NCBI GenBank assembly: GCA_014529385.2
Contig: CM043958.1
Coordinates: forward strand, 141,338,234-141,402,233
Source of the DNA: Adiantum capillus-veneris
Taxonomy: Eukaryota > Streptophyta > Polypodiopsida > Polypodiales > Pteridaceae
Length of the DNA: 64,000 nucleotides
Direction of reading: 5' to 3'
Under the pieces are notes generated by a model. It saw nothing but the letters and a program-made list of their open reading frames with translations. It searched no databases and was not told the origin of the DNA. Every line of letters starts with the position of its first letter. Within the stretch, counting starts at the first letter, position 1. Positions 1 to 11,148 of this stretch are shown here, in pieces. The position numbers were made by a program, and so were the translations under genes.

Positions 1-1560
1 TGTTACGCATATTCTCAACAATAGATCGACCGATAGTTTGAGCAAATGCTGCCAAATCTCCTAAATAAGCTGGTATAGTGGCCGTAGGTGCAGACGCTCT
101 TGAGACTACATGTGGAGTAGGTATTGGCATTGGGCTTGGCGCATAGGAAGCCCTTGGGTTCCAAGTTTGGTACGGTGTTGTGCCATGTGGTGGTCCAAAG
201 TTCATATGTGTGGCCCTAGGCATAGCAGACGTCGGATGTGACATGCTAATGCTAGCCGATATGGTCCCATTGAAATAAGAGCTTGGGTGTTGTGGTTGTG
301 GAGCATAGGTTGTTGAAACAATGGGAGGGGTAGGAACTACATGAGTACAAGGACCCATAGGTGTATACGATTGCTACACACTTGTAGGTACTCTTACATG
401 CATTGAGCTACCATGTAACGGTGCTTTACTAACAAATGAGGTCCATGGCATGTTTCTTGGCATGCCCATCATTGGGATAGGCATGGTAGCCATAGTGTCA
501 TCAAGGGAAAGATGAGCTAGACTTGGAAAGGTAAAGCTATCACTTGTGGGTTCAGATTGCACAGAAACCCCTGGCGAAACAACATATGGAGGATCCATCG
601 GACTTATCGAGGGAGTCTCCATTTGCGATAAGGTTCGTTGTTTAGCCTTTCCTGTATCCAAGAATCTCATGAGACTCGTTGAAGGCATGTGGATCCCCTT
701 GTTTTGTCTCTCTAGCTCAATAACCCTATGGATGACCTCACAAACTCTTTATTGTTGATCATCTACACTAGTAGTACCCATTGCGGATTGTAGGACATCT
801 AACCAACCCACGTGATAGGTGTGACCTGTGTATAGTTCATTTAGAGTTTTCTGTGTAGTTCGTACTCCCAGTTCTCATTTAGAAATGCTCCATCGAGGAT
901 CGAGGTGCTAGGGGTGTCCTTTGAGCTAGATGCAATGTGGCTCTCTATGGGTTGGCCCTTAGTGGTTGTTAAGTCAGGAGCACTCGATTACTCGACTAGC
1001 ATGGTTGGTGACATAAGGACCTTTGCCTTAAGTTCTCTCCGTTGCTCCACCTTGTGTAAGCTCTCGATTTCTTCTTTCCTCTCAACAAGGATATACCACT
1101 CAACCTCTTGCATTTCGACAAGGCTTCTACCATCAGGTAATATAACCTCAGAGGGGAATAGCTTTGAGGAGTCAGGAGGTGCAGTAAATGGAGTATTCAT
1201 GTGCACACTCTCCAAGAGCATGGGGTCTATGTTGGTCATGAATGGCGAATTTACTTTCCCACCCCCCTCATTTACATCGTTAGCTCCATGTTCGGAGCGA
1301 GTGGCTCTACTAAAGGTTTCCTTCAAGCGGCTAAGTACGCTCGCGGCTCGGACCGTGGGCCCATGGCATGCATGGCTTGGCTTGAGCTATTAAGATTAGG
1401 CATTGGGTAACCCTCCATGACGTCGTAGTCAGAGGAAGAGTCACTAGACGCAATATGCGGGTCTTGAGTTGTACTACCTTGGGTCCCCGCCGAGGGCCCG
1501 GAACCTAAGGTAGGTGGGTATTAAGAACCTGTGTAAGTCGAAGTGCTCGCTAGTTGCTCA
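1..1560 (-). pseudogene. Ty3/gypsy family A gag, N-terminal part (copy 1, cut by window edge)
   Basis: This minus-strand relic encodes the proline- and methionine-rich N-terminal part of a retrotransposon Gag, the structural protein of the virus-like particle. It matches 41248-42850 almost base for base (position 1 corresponds to about 41248), and there it leads into a recognisable gag core and zinc knuckles. Readable pieces include 374-688 (contains LMRFLDTGKAK and YVVSPGVSVQSEP) and 988-1326 (contains ATRSEHGANDVNEGGG). Stops and frame changes separate the pieces, so it is not functional. The rest of the element lies beyond the left edge. Family assignment rests on the second copy; this part alone has no diagnostic domain. 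Confidence 0.7.
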
Positions 1561-2573
1561 GCCTCTAGCACACGGCAAGAGCGCAAATGCATGTGCCTTT
1601 GGCACCCTACAAGCGTCGGCAAATACCCTCGAAGGTTAACCGCTTGATTTTTTGGGCGTTTTGCACCCTGTTTTCACTCATTTTTTGATGTTTTTTAATG
1701 TCTTTTTACGATCGGTTTTTGGATTAGAGCGTGTGATAGCTCAAAACAAGCGTATCACTCAGGGAGTCATGGTGTGCTTTATAGCACAACGTTCGGTTAT
1801 CTGAAGCTCCGATGGTCCTCAAAAGGGTCGATTTTTACTTAGGCATGAGGCTAAAATAAGTAATTTCAAAGGGTGACTGAGGCCTGAGCCTGAGCGTGGG
1901 CTTGGGCTTGGGCTTGAGGAATGTTCCCAATCCCGATCCTACCTTTATTTTTTAATTTTTTTTAAATTAATTAAATTTTTTTAGATAAAGTCGTCGCGAT
2001 CGCGCTGCGCGCAAGCACACATACACCTAACCTACCTACTTGCAACTAACAGAGCTACTGGTACACACTAACACAGTACTACAATAGCTAATGAACTAGC
2101 AGATCTACTTACTGTACCTTACAGACCTAACATTATAGATCTAATACCTTAAAGCTAACACATTATCAACAGAAAACAATACCTTACAACAAAAAATCTA
2201 ACACCTTATTAACAAAAAACAGTACACTGCAGCAAAAACACAATTCATAAATCCTCCTCAACAAGCCACACACCTTCTTTCTCTACCTTTCCTACATTTC
2301 ACATTGCACCACAAAGCAGCATAGAGTGCTATTCGAGCTTAGTGCAGGACATCTATCGCGTAGGTGTCAAGCAAGGGACTTATCGTACATTGTGTACGAG
2401 CCACAAATGGCTACAAGCACACAACCAGACTAATCTAGCAACTCAAGAGAGCAAGGGTGTGTCACTCACCGCCCTACGCTCGCCTTCATGGAGGATTCCT
2501 CGCTGCGAAGAAGAGGGAGCTACCACCGTGCCGCACTCAACCACCTCGACTCCGTCGTGCCATCACAATGCTC

Positions 2574-2575
<2 letters not shown>
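1561..2575 (-). other. 5' leader / LTR-proximal noncoding part of gypsy family A copy 1
   Basis: No coding region is seen. The stretch is collinear with 42850-43800. Shared landmarks are a run of GAGCCTGAGCGTGGGCTTGG type near 1885, a block of short AC-rich words at 2020-2230, and ACAAATGGCTACAAGCACAC near 2403. By position it is the untranslated leader, and perhaps part of the LTR, of the minus-strand element. No primer-binding site or LTR end could be fixed. Confidence 0.5.
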
Positions 2576-2652
<77 letters not shown>

Positions 2653-2680
2653 CGCACACACACACACACACACACACACA
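2576..2680. repeat. compound (CT)n-(AC)n microsatellite
   Basis: About 37 CT units (2576-2649) are followed by about 13 AC units (2655-2680). The same site carries only (AC)n at 22598-22653 and a short CT plus AC tract at 43800-43850 in the related copies. The tract therefore evolves quickly inside an otherwise conserved block. Confidence 0.95.
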
Positions 2681-2955
2681 AGGAGATGAAGAAGAAGATG
2701 GAGATGGAGCAAGAGCACTCTTCAATTGCACAAATGAGAGAATGAGTCATTTTTAGGTTTATGTGACTTTTATATGACCTCGCCCATTTACACTTGGGTG
2801 CCCATGCTTAGCCAACTTATCCTTGAATGTTCTAGTTAGAGTGCACCTCTCATCGGCGATCATTCTTACCTTTTTCTTATTGGATCGACAAACCCGGCCC
2901 ATGACTACTAGAAGTGGACTCCGGTGGTTAACATCTCTAAACGGGAACATTGACC
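2681..2955. repeat. conserved block downstream of the microsatellite, family A
   Basis: Contains ACTTTTATATGA and CACTTGGGTGCCCATGC, followed by a block found again at 22084-22395, 22752-23075 and 43945-44140. Similarity ends near 2955. 2956-3175 shows no gene and no repeat recognised elsewhere in the window. Confidence 0.6.
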
Positions 2956-3175
2956 CTACTTAATAAGAGGTGGCAAAGGCAATGTGCATAAAGAGACTAA
3001 TATAATGCAACACATAGCATCTAAAATTAGCATTAGCATAAGAATGCTTAAGACTAACATAGATGAACATAATATTTATCGTATGATGGTGCCTAAATAG
3101 TTGTGGCAACCCTGCAATGGCCTATATAAGGTGGTTTATGGCACTCTTTAAGGACAAGTTAACGAAATGCAATGG

Positions 3176-4300
3176 TTACACACGATCGCTTTTCAATAAA
3201 CAAATACCCATCATGAAAAGAGTGTTGTGCATGACAAAAGATGCATGGTTACAAAAGTAAGCATAAATGTTAGCAAAGTCAAAGTCATGAACCAAAACGT
3301 TATTAATCGATGACATGTGACTTAGTGTACCTGCAACCTTATCTTCATGCCCTAGTTGATATTGAATGAGTGGATGAAACTTGGAATGAATGATGTCCAC
3401 TTAATGTGATGATGAGAGATTGTTGGTTGTGAAAGCAAATGATGAATGCTTTTTTGATCAGTTTCAATCTAGAATTCAAATCCCATCAAGTAATATTTTT
3501 ACACTTTTAAAGCATGCACAATAGCTAGTAATTCTTTGTCATAAGTGCTATAATTGAACTTATTGGGTTTCAAATTTTTAGTTTCATATGCAATGGTGTG
3601 ATTATTTTGTATTAATACAACACCAATACCACACCCACTAGCATCAAGAGTAACAAAGAAGAATGATCTTTTGAAATAAAAAAATTATAAGACAAGAGCA
3701 TGTGTGAGTGCCTATTTGAGCGTCTCAAAAGATTTTTGATGTTGGTCATTCTAAGCAATAGATATATTCTTTTTCAAAAGGTTTGTGAGTGAAGAATTCA
3801 AGTATGAATAATTTTGAATGAATTTTCTATAATAACTACACAAGCCAAGAAAAGAACAAGTATCATGAATAGATTGAGGTCTAAGCCATTCCTTGATACA
3901 TTGAGTCTTCTTAGGATCCATACGGATTCCTTTGTCAGAGACAATGTGACCTAAATATTCAATTTTAGTTTTGAAGAATAAGCTTTTTTCAACATTCAAA
4001 TAAAGTTGGTTTTCATGCAACAATTTGAAAACCAAATCCAAATGTGTATAATGGTCTTTTTCATTCTTCCTAAAAACCAAAATGTAATCAAAGAAAACCG
4101 CATATATAGTCTTAATGCTTCAAAAAGGTGCAATTCATCGTGCATGAAAATATAGCAGGGGTATTTGTTAAACCAAAAGACATTACAAAGAATTCATAAT
4201 GACCAAATTGTGTTTGAAATTCCATTTTATGAACATCACTTTCCATCATACACACTTAATGATATCCAGATTTAAGATCTATCTTGCTAAAATGGATGCA
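3176..4300 (-). pseudogene. Ty3/gypsy pol fragment: end of reverse transcriptase and RNase H
   Basis: The minus strand reads as the C-terminal half of a gypsy reverse transcriptase followed by RNase H. The RT catalytic box near 4085-4105 reads VFFDYILVF, where FFDDILVF is usual, so one catalytic Asp is replaced by Tyr. It is followed by EYLGHIVSDKGI and by LGLCSYYRKFI (3751-4080). RNase H words DASGCGIGVVL, AYETKNLKPNKFNYS and YDKELLAIVHALK lie at 3500-3660. The linker word EDKVAGTLSHMSS (for the usual DKVADALSR) is at 3176-3400. Several frames are needed. Protease, the front of RT and the integrase are missing. The gag at 5033-6381 has the same orientation and may belong to the same element. 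Confidence 0.85.
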
Positions 4301-4329
4301 TCACTTAATTAGTCACGTATCAATAACAT

Positions 4330-5025
4330 GTCAGATATGAATCACTCAAGGAAGGGGGGGCGTCATCAAGACAAAGCACTTCCCAAGCTGAAGTTCAACC
4401 TTGAAGACAAAGCTGAAGACAACCCTATGACAAGACTGCACAAGGTCGTGTCAAGGGATGACACGATTTAGGAAGGGGGGAATGTTTGAGAACAAATCAA
4501 ACGGGTGCCCAACTGGTTGGACACGTAGCCAGACATCACAATTGTACTCTATTAATTGTCCGAGCTAGTGTAGTGATACTCTGTGTAATCCTAATTCCAG
4601 AGTAGTGGGTCAATCCCCTAAGTTGTAATTCTATCAATGACAATTGTAAAGGTACATGTGAGCCGGCCACTGGCCATTTAGAATGCCCTAAGTATAAAGG
4701 ACAATAACCTTAATGTGAAAGGAGGATTATCTTTAGAAAAAGAAAGGAGATCAAAAAACGTACGCTCTAGCTACGAGCTACTCCAAACTTGTAATCATCG
4801 CAGCTAATGATTTGGTAATCCGTTTTTTATTCAAAAACTTGCATTGTGTTCCTCTCTCTTTGCTCTTTAATTCAAGTGTAAGCATTGTCAGTTTTTTTGT
4901 GGTTCGCGACTACACGTCTATGAGCTGTAAATGTCATTGAGTGTTGGTTTGCTTGTAGAGTTGTTGTGTTTGCTTGCTAAGGTTCACTTTGTGAGATTGA
5001 CGATCTCATAGAGTCTCTGTGCCCC
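4330..5025 (+). mobile_element. 3' end and LTR fragment of a plus-strand LTR retrotransposon
   Basis: A purine tract AGGAAGGGGGG at 4470-4481 is followed by AATGTTTGAGAACAAATC, the usual layout of a polypurine tract next to a 3' LTR starting TGTTTG near 4483. Just upstream, GAAGGGGGGCGTCATC lies in GA-rich sequence like the end of a gypsy pol. The LTR part has a GTATAAAGGA box near 4691, and the end is near 5025. It splits the two halves of the minus-strand gypsy relic, so it probably inserted there. No target duplication or 5' LTR was recognised. Confidence 0.45.
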
Positions 5026-5032
5026 ATCCAAG

Positions 5033-6381
5033 TCACTTTCCCTGAGTATTGACATTATGTTCATCTCGCGGTGACCCGCTAACACCAATCTTAACTTGCA
5101 TACTTAAACGACTATGCAACTGAGAAGTAGGAGTACCTGTATGATCTTGGTAGTTTGAGTTACCTTGAGATTCTTGATTGCTATCTTCAAAAGTATTAGC
5201 AATGTTGGCATCCATCTCCATGTTGTGCACTTGATGGTCATTATGTTATTCAATCCCCTCAATAAAGTGTGAAGAAGGTGCCGACTTGCTTTTAGGACAC
5301 TTGTTAGTTGTATGTCCCATCTTGTGACAAGTGTAGCAAACAATAGTCACATCGTCTTTTCCATTATTCTTGCTACCATTATTATTTTTGTTTTGACTAT
5401 GTGGAGCCTTTTTATGTGACTTCAATAAAGGAAAAGATGAAGGTTTAAAAGAATTACTTAAACCATTGTTATTTATATGGTATTTATCTTCCTTTTTCCA
5501 AAACCATTTTGATTGGACTTATTTGATTGTGGTCGATATTGATTGTAATGCTGCATCCATCGTTGTCCATTGGTGTTGTTAGCCCTTGGTCCATGCGTAG
5601 TAGTATTTGTATATTGTGGTGGTGAAAGAGAAGAATAATTCTTTTGCCCTTGTAAAATTGGATCTTTACCTCTTGTAGCTTCAACATTATGAGCTAAAGA
5701 AATAGCTATTTCCAATGTATGTAGACAAAATTTGTTGACCTCAATATACAAAGTATACTCAAAGCCTACAATATATTTTTGTCTGAAAGTAGAACGAGAA
5801 AAAAATTATATTTTGAAGAGCAAATAGAATTTGTCAAAATAGTTATGTGTACTTTGTATCAGAGTGAAGAGTATTCCATGCATGTCTAGCTTTCTCTTTG
5901 TATTGAGAAGGAAGAAAGTATTTCATTACCGTTCTTTGAAATTTCTTTCAAGTTTGTGGTTGTTTGTGTCATTTGCAAGACACATTCCACCAAAGAGAAG
6001 CACATTTCATCATTTGCTTTGCTACACACTTGATTTTGTCTTATTCGCTGAACTTTTCTTTTTAAAAGTAGTCATCCAAGGATGATAACGAAGAGAGAAA
6101 CATACGTGAGGGTGGTTCTTCCATCATACTTTATAAACGTGAATGCCTTTTTTGAGATCTTGTTTTATTTTGACTTGGCTTGAGGATCCAAAGTATGCTT
6201 AATCACTTTGATAAACCACTTTTTTTTGTTGTCATCTTCATGATTGCACATGTGGGAACTCTACTTTTGTAACTTCTCAAGCTTTTGTTGACGGAGAGTA
6301 CGTGCATCATGTTTCTTTTCAAGCTCTTTCAAAAGAACATCTATCTTTTGATCCATAGCAAGAGAATCTTGGGTGGTCATG
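5033..6381 (-). pseudogene. Ty3/gypsy gag relic with CCHC zinc knuckle
   Basis: This minus-strand Gag relic starts at an ATG near 6381 with a charged, probably coiled-coil segment (MTTQDSLAMDQKIDVLLKEL). It continues with the WW-containing gag core around 5830-6120 (reads ASLWWNV) and a Q/N-rich stretch at 5473-5751. It ends in a nucleocapsid knuckle CYTCHKMGHTTNKC at 5295-5337, spaced CX2CX4HX4C. Frame changes and stops are frequent. It sits 3' of the primer site and LTR at 6928-7345, as expected for a minus-strand element. Confidence 0.8.
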
Positions 6382-6927
6382 GTTGGTTAACTCAAGCAAA
6401 AGAAAAGTTAAAATATAGATGTAAATCCAAAATATATGCAAGAGTTAAATTAAAAAAAGGAAAAAAAAGTGCATGAAAAAATGAATAAGATGATATCTAT
6501 GTATGTTGAACAAGCCAAAAAAAATCCATGGAGACCTCCAGTGAATATGTAAAGCCTTTGGACAATCCAAAACGGTAGATAGAAGTAGTTGAGAGAGGAT
6601 TTTCTTGTTTTGTTGATGATTGTAAGCACTTTGATTGATTTTGAGGCTGATTTTTCAACACTTTGTGATTGTTTCTTGAGAGTATAAGCGATGCATGAAT
6701 TATATTTGTTGCTTTTCTTCAATTGCTTGCATTGTTTTCTTCAAGTAGGTTGCTCGTAGCCGTGATAGAATCTATTGAGCTGAGGAAGCTTGTTGTTCTT
6801 GCATTTTTAGCAAAGAGAGAGCCTTCCAAAAGTGATCTTCTTTAGAGTCTTCATGCCAAAATTTATTTTATTTGCCCACAAGAAGCACTCTTCTTTGCAT
6901 CTACACAATGTTTCGAGCGTTTTTCAA

Positions 6928-6940
6928 ATCTCTAATACCA
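6928..6940 (-). other. primer-binding site, initiator tRNA-Met type
   Basis: The minus strand reads TGGTATTAGAGAT directly after the LTR end at 6942. The common plant form is TGGTATCAGAGC, so this is a slightly decayed iMet site. It marks where minus-strand DNA synthesis of the element would start. Confidence 0.7.
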
Positions 6941-6941
6941 C

Positions 6942-7345
6942 TGTTGGTGGCTTCCTGAAATCTTCCCAACATTTTCAACACATCTTTGATTCATTAAATA
7001 AAGATAATTTAGAAAAACAATTGATTGAATATAGTCAACATTGACAATACCTAGCAACAACATAGACGAAGCAATCACAAGAAGATGGTCAATCCACATA
7101 TGCAGATTGAATCAAGGTATTTTCGATCAATTGAAGCTAGCAATGAAGCCAGTGAAGACTCTTCCAACCGTTTGCTTCAAGCACTCGGTACATCAACAAA
7201 TGCTACACAAAGGTTTGCTACGAGATCACGGTACAAGATTTCATAGACTATTTTTGCCAGTTTAGTGTCATAGATTTGTCATCTTTTGTCTGTTGTCAAA
7301 AACAATTAAATATTTCTTATCAAAAGCCTAATTGTCATGCCAACA
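6942..7345 (-). mobile_element. 5' LTR (404 bp) of the minus-strand gypsy relic
   Basis: The sequence begins TGTTGG at 6942, next to the primer site, and ends CCAACA at 7345, giving the inverted TG...CA ends of an LTR. The bases after it are ATTTG. No matching 3' LTR or target duplication is seen near 3000, so the 3' end of the element is lost. The open frames across it are not coding. Confidence 0.65.
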
Positions 7346-7777
7346 ATTTGTACGGGGTATAGACACTGCCACACATGAGTGGTAAGACCTCCCAAAATAT
7401 CTATTTTGGTTCAAGTCCTATTTTTTATAAACCATCTCTCATGAGGTTATTGGGTACACCTTAAACCCAAGGTTTGGTAGTGAACCAAAAATCCCATTGG
7501 TAGCCTAACAGTAACACCAGGTTATGGATACACCAAAATCCTTGGTTGTGAGAGAACCTAAAACTCACGGTTTTTGAGTACATCAAAAACTCGAGGTATC
7601 ATGAAAGTGATGTATGGAGTTTGGGCTTGAGGGGGAGAGGTTGTTGGGTTTCAAGCCCTGCTCATGGAAACATGCTCTTATGAAGCAGGCAGGAAAGTTT
7701 CAGTTTGCATGGCAAGGCTCTTTTATATGTAAGGTTTCAAAAATTAATAATATAGCGTGTTTTTTTTCTTGGTGTCG

Positions 7778-7852
<75 letters not shown>

Positions 7853-8119
7853 CTCTACACGCCTTCGCCATGGATTCTTGTCGCCTACACCCTCCATAAC
7901 CAAGCTCATCCAACAATCCAAAATCTATACAGAATGATAAATTTGAGTATGCAATGCTACATGTAGTGGAGAGAGAGGTTGTGATAAGCCCTATTATAAA
8001 ATTTTGACAACACCGAGATTTATGAGCCAACTTAGAGGTTATGCCAACCTATGAAATCTCACCAAAGATCACCTTAATATGAAAAGCTAAGTCATGAGGG
8101 TGCCCGGGATGGCAAAGCT
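7346..8119. other. noncoding stretch with (CT)n tract
   Basis: No gene is seen. 7781-7849 is a pure (CT) tract of about 34 units. The apparent Ser-Leu or Glu-Arg frames across it are microsatellite artefacts. The rest is ordinary AT-rich sequence, possibly the leader of the element whose primer site is at 8120. Confidence 0.7.
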
Positions 8120-8600
8120 TGTTTTGATATCAATTGTTGGATTTAGAGCTACAAGAATGTAGACACAAATCTTGGAGAAGAAGGAGAACCTGGAGGGGAC
8201 ACAACATAGGAGATAGTATCACCTAGGATGAAAGTATAAAGATAAGTGATGTACTAAGGTTGTGGGCATATATATCAACTAGGGGAAAAAAGAATGCTAA
8301 GATCGTGGACTTCTTAAAACTAAGATCATCTAAGTTCTTAGATATGGTTGCAAACATAATATCATGATTTTGAAAGAGGGAACGACGTCCTAACTAAGTC
8401 AACTATTCTAGTTGAATTTTGTCATCTATTCTAGTTGAAGTTTCAAGTCTCAAGTAAGTCACTAGTTCTTTAGCACATAATACACTTAATTCCTATCTTA
8501 TTTTGACATATTATGCAATGTGCATGATTATTTAGCATCCACGTACATATGTTAACATTTTTTAGAAGCTTTTATGAAATCTCCCATTTGGCATTTCAAA
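8120..8600 (-). mobile_element. possible primer-binding site and 5' LTR of another minus-strand retroelement
   Basis: The minus strand reads TTGATATCAAAACAAGC at 8117-8133, a decayed form of the plant iMet site TTGGTATCAAAGC. It lies directly beside TGTTGGATTTAG starting at 8135. This is the LTR/primer-site layout, but the far LTR end is not identified and no coding part survives. The end coordinate is arbitrary. Confidence 0.35.
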
Positions 8601-8702
8601 GATGGGGCGAAGTATCAAAAAATCTTTTTCAAAATTTTTTGTTTAAAAACTCCATGGCTACTACAATCCATAGCTATCCCTTGCATAAACACATGAGCTT
8701 TG

Positions 8703-8999
8703 AAGTGGGAGGTTCTTGAGATTATAGAGTCACCACCTCCCAACGCATGCAAAATAACTTGTAATAATATAATAACTAATCTTTAAGATAATAGATCATG
8801 ATATCTAAGGTAGATTTCTCATTGCACCTAACTCCACTATGTACATTAGCTATAAAGTGGGAGGTTCTTGAGATTATAAAGCCACTGCCTCCAAACGCTT
8901 GCAAAATAACTTGTAATAATATAATCAATAATCGTTAAGAGAATAGATCACGAGATCTAAGATAGATTGCTCATTGCACTTAACTCCACTAGGTACATT
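8703..8999. repeat. two direct tandem copies of a 152-bp unit
   Basis: AAGTGGGAGGTTCTTGAGAT recurs at 8703 and 8855. Similarity continues for about 145 bp (8703-8847 and 8855-8999), including TAACTTGTAATAATATAAT and TTGCACTTAACTCCACTA type words. It has no coding content. Confidence 0.9.
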
Positions 9000-9199
9000 T
9001 GTCTCCTCTCATATCTTCTCACTTTGTGCATTCACACAAATCTTCTACCCCTTCGCTGTAAACTTATATCTACAATAACTAGATTGGCATGGTTGAGCTA
9101 CCTTGACCCCCAAGCATTGAACTTCAATGACAAAATCTGCATGATGACCTTCCATATGAGTTTGCATGTTGCATATAGCTAGAAGATAGGTGGTCGTGT

Positions 9200-9472
9200 A
9201 TGTCACAAGCTAGCATAAGAGTCACCAAAGAGATAAAAATTAAATGCAAAGAGATTGCATTTAAGGATTGTGATCGCACTAAAGTTGAGAGCACAATCCT
9301 TCCATGTATTAGTCAATTGGAGGACTATTTTCATGGTGAGGATTTTTTTGAATGCGATCTAGCTAAGTGTGCAACCAATCATCTAACATGTAATGCTGCT
9401 CTATGGTGGCATGCCATGAAGCAACATGGTAGGTGCCTATGTACATGGCATGCATCCCACAAAGCTTTTTAA
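9200..9472 (+). pseudogene. Ty3/gypsy gag core fragment
   Basis: The plus strand encodes a gag core signature: ISQLEDYFHGEDFFE, then KCATNHLTCNAALWWHAMK. This fits the retrotransposon Gag pattern in which a Y/F-F-rich helix precedes a WW motif. Only about 90 residues remain and no zinc knuckle follows. It is on the strand opposite to the neighbouring gypsy relics, so it is a separate insertion or a rearranged scrap. Confidence 0.65.
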
Positions 9473-9929
9473 GCATTGATTTTGGCCCACACAATACAAG
9501 TCTAAAGCATGTAGGCAATCCAAAAATAAATAGGCCACTGCAGTAGGTGAGCCCCTACAGGTCACACAAACTCCATCTTGTAAGGCACCTTTCTAGTTGC
9601 ATGTTTTAGGTTTGCAAAGTGCACGTAACTATGGGTAAGTGAACGTTATGCTCAACCTTTAGGTACGGATATGATTTGGTTTATTTCCATTTTTGAGTAT
9701 GCTTTGCTTAAATTTTTCAAGTTGGATGAATAAACTTGAATGCTTTCATCCATTTGTTCTCTTCAGAGAGATGTCAAGGTCATGTAAGAGCCAAGAATTT
9801 TGGGTTGCAGTGCCCCAACTACATTTTTGCATGTTGCACGGTTTTCTTTGGCACATGTTGTCAAATGGGGTACGACATGGTCTAGGAACTCAAGGAGTTT
9901 GGTTTAGCCAATGTGGAGCAAGGTTAATC

Positions 9930-10160
9930 ATAAGTCTTTAGTAGATCGAGAATCATAAGATTGGCTATTTCACTTTGGCCATCCGTTTGTGAGTGATAGG
10001 GCAAAGAGAAATTCAATCTTGTACCTAGATTTTCAAAGAGACCTTTCCAGAAACTACTCGTCATTCAATCACCAATAGAGGTCATGGCTTGGTTTGAGTG
10101 CTTGTGGATCTTTCAAGTTAACCAAGATGGTTATTCATCACATTGTTGATTCCTCAACAA
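9930..10160 (-). pseudogene. Ty3/gypsy integrase core fragment
   Basis: On the minus strand the fragment reads MTSSFWKGLFENLGTRLNFS and then YHSQTDGQSEIANLMI, the integrase catalytic-core region (canonical F-W-K-x-L-F...YHPQTDGQ-E). The nucleotide sequence is clearly related to the chromovirus integrase at 49680-49890, for example the shared TTTGGCCATCCGTTT. Stops follow on both sides, so it is a dead scrap. 9480-9930 shows nothing else recognisable. Confidence 0.8.
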
Positions 10161-10548
10161 TGTTGTACAACATTGTGATCCCAACTTACCAGTCATTTTA
10201 GAAGATTGTTTGTAAACAGTGGGGAAAACATACCTCAATTCTATCAATTATCCAAAGAGGATAGGTAGATTACAAAGTGTAATCTTGCATTAAAAGATAT
10301 GCACAGCGCGGACGTTACACCAAGCAATCCAATTAGAAATCACGAGCTCACGTGACCCACCTCTCGGCGGGTCTTGTTCGCTCTTACCAAGCCGTCAATC
10401 CTATTCAGTTTGTAAAGCTCACTCATCTGAGTATCTATGTACATATTCACGTCTCTGATGGATCTTGCTCGCTTTTACCAACATGCATCACATTCCTCTT
10501 TTTCTCCCTTGTTGGCACAGGAAGGAGCAAGCAACTCAGTCACACCAC

Positions 10549-10586
10549 CTCTCTCTCTCTCTCTCTCTCTTTGTACGGAGGCCACC

Positions 10587-10649
<63 letters not shown>
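10549..10649. repeat. (CT)n - 18-bp spacer - (GA)n inverted microsatellites
   Basis: CT units at 10549-10571 and GA units at 10590-10649 flank a spacer holding TTGTACGGAGGCCACCACTG. The two tracts are complementary and could pair as a hairpin. Sequence between 10160 and 10548 shows no gene. Confidence 0.9.
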
Positions 10650-10651
<2 letters not shown>

Positions 10652-10743
10652 ATGGAAGACCAAAGTAGTGAAAGCTCTTTGCTATCATTTAGAGTGGTGG
10701 TGTGTATGAGAGAGAGTTTCATTTGAGCCATCTACACAACCAT

Positions 10744-10805
<62 letters not shown>

Positions 10806-10966
10806 AGGACATGGTAAATCAAGAGTATACCAAGGCTCACTTGCAAAAAACAGAACTCAATGAAGTCAAACTCTACAGCATCTTGTAGTATAACATCATC
10901 GTCTACAAAATTAAACCATAATTAATAGTTTGTTTTCACACCATTTTTAAAATCAAGCAAGGAATT

Positions 10967-11021
<55 letters not shown>

Positions 11022-11032
11022 GCAGAGAGAGG
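10744..11032. repeat. (CT)n and (GA)n tracts 167 bp apart, opposite polarity
   Basis: CT tract at 10744-10802 (one TTT interruption) and GA tract at 10969-11032 (ends in GGGAGAGGCAGAG). The AT-rich sequence between them has no gene. The arrangement is again CT ... GA, able to fold back. Confidence 0.9.
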
Positions 11033-11049
11033 AGTACATTCTAAGATGT

Positions 11050-11148
11050 GTGTCAAGCTACATATATTCCAATACTCAATGGATGCCAAGCTACATAAAT
11101 TCCAACACTCAATGTATGCCAAGCTACATAAATAACCATCACCATCAA
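11050..11148. repeat. 33-bp minisatellite, about three units
   Basis: Units at 11050, 11083 and 11116 share ATGCCAAGCTACATAAAT and TTCCAACACTCAATG. The third unit diverges in its second half. It directly follows the (GA)n tract. Confidence 0.85.
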
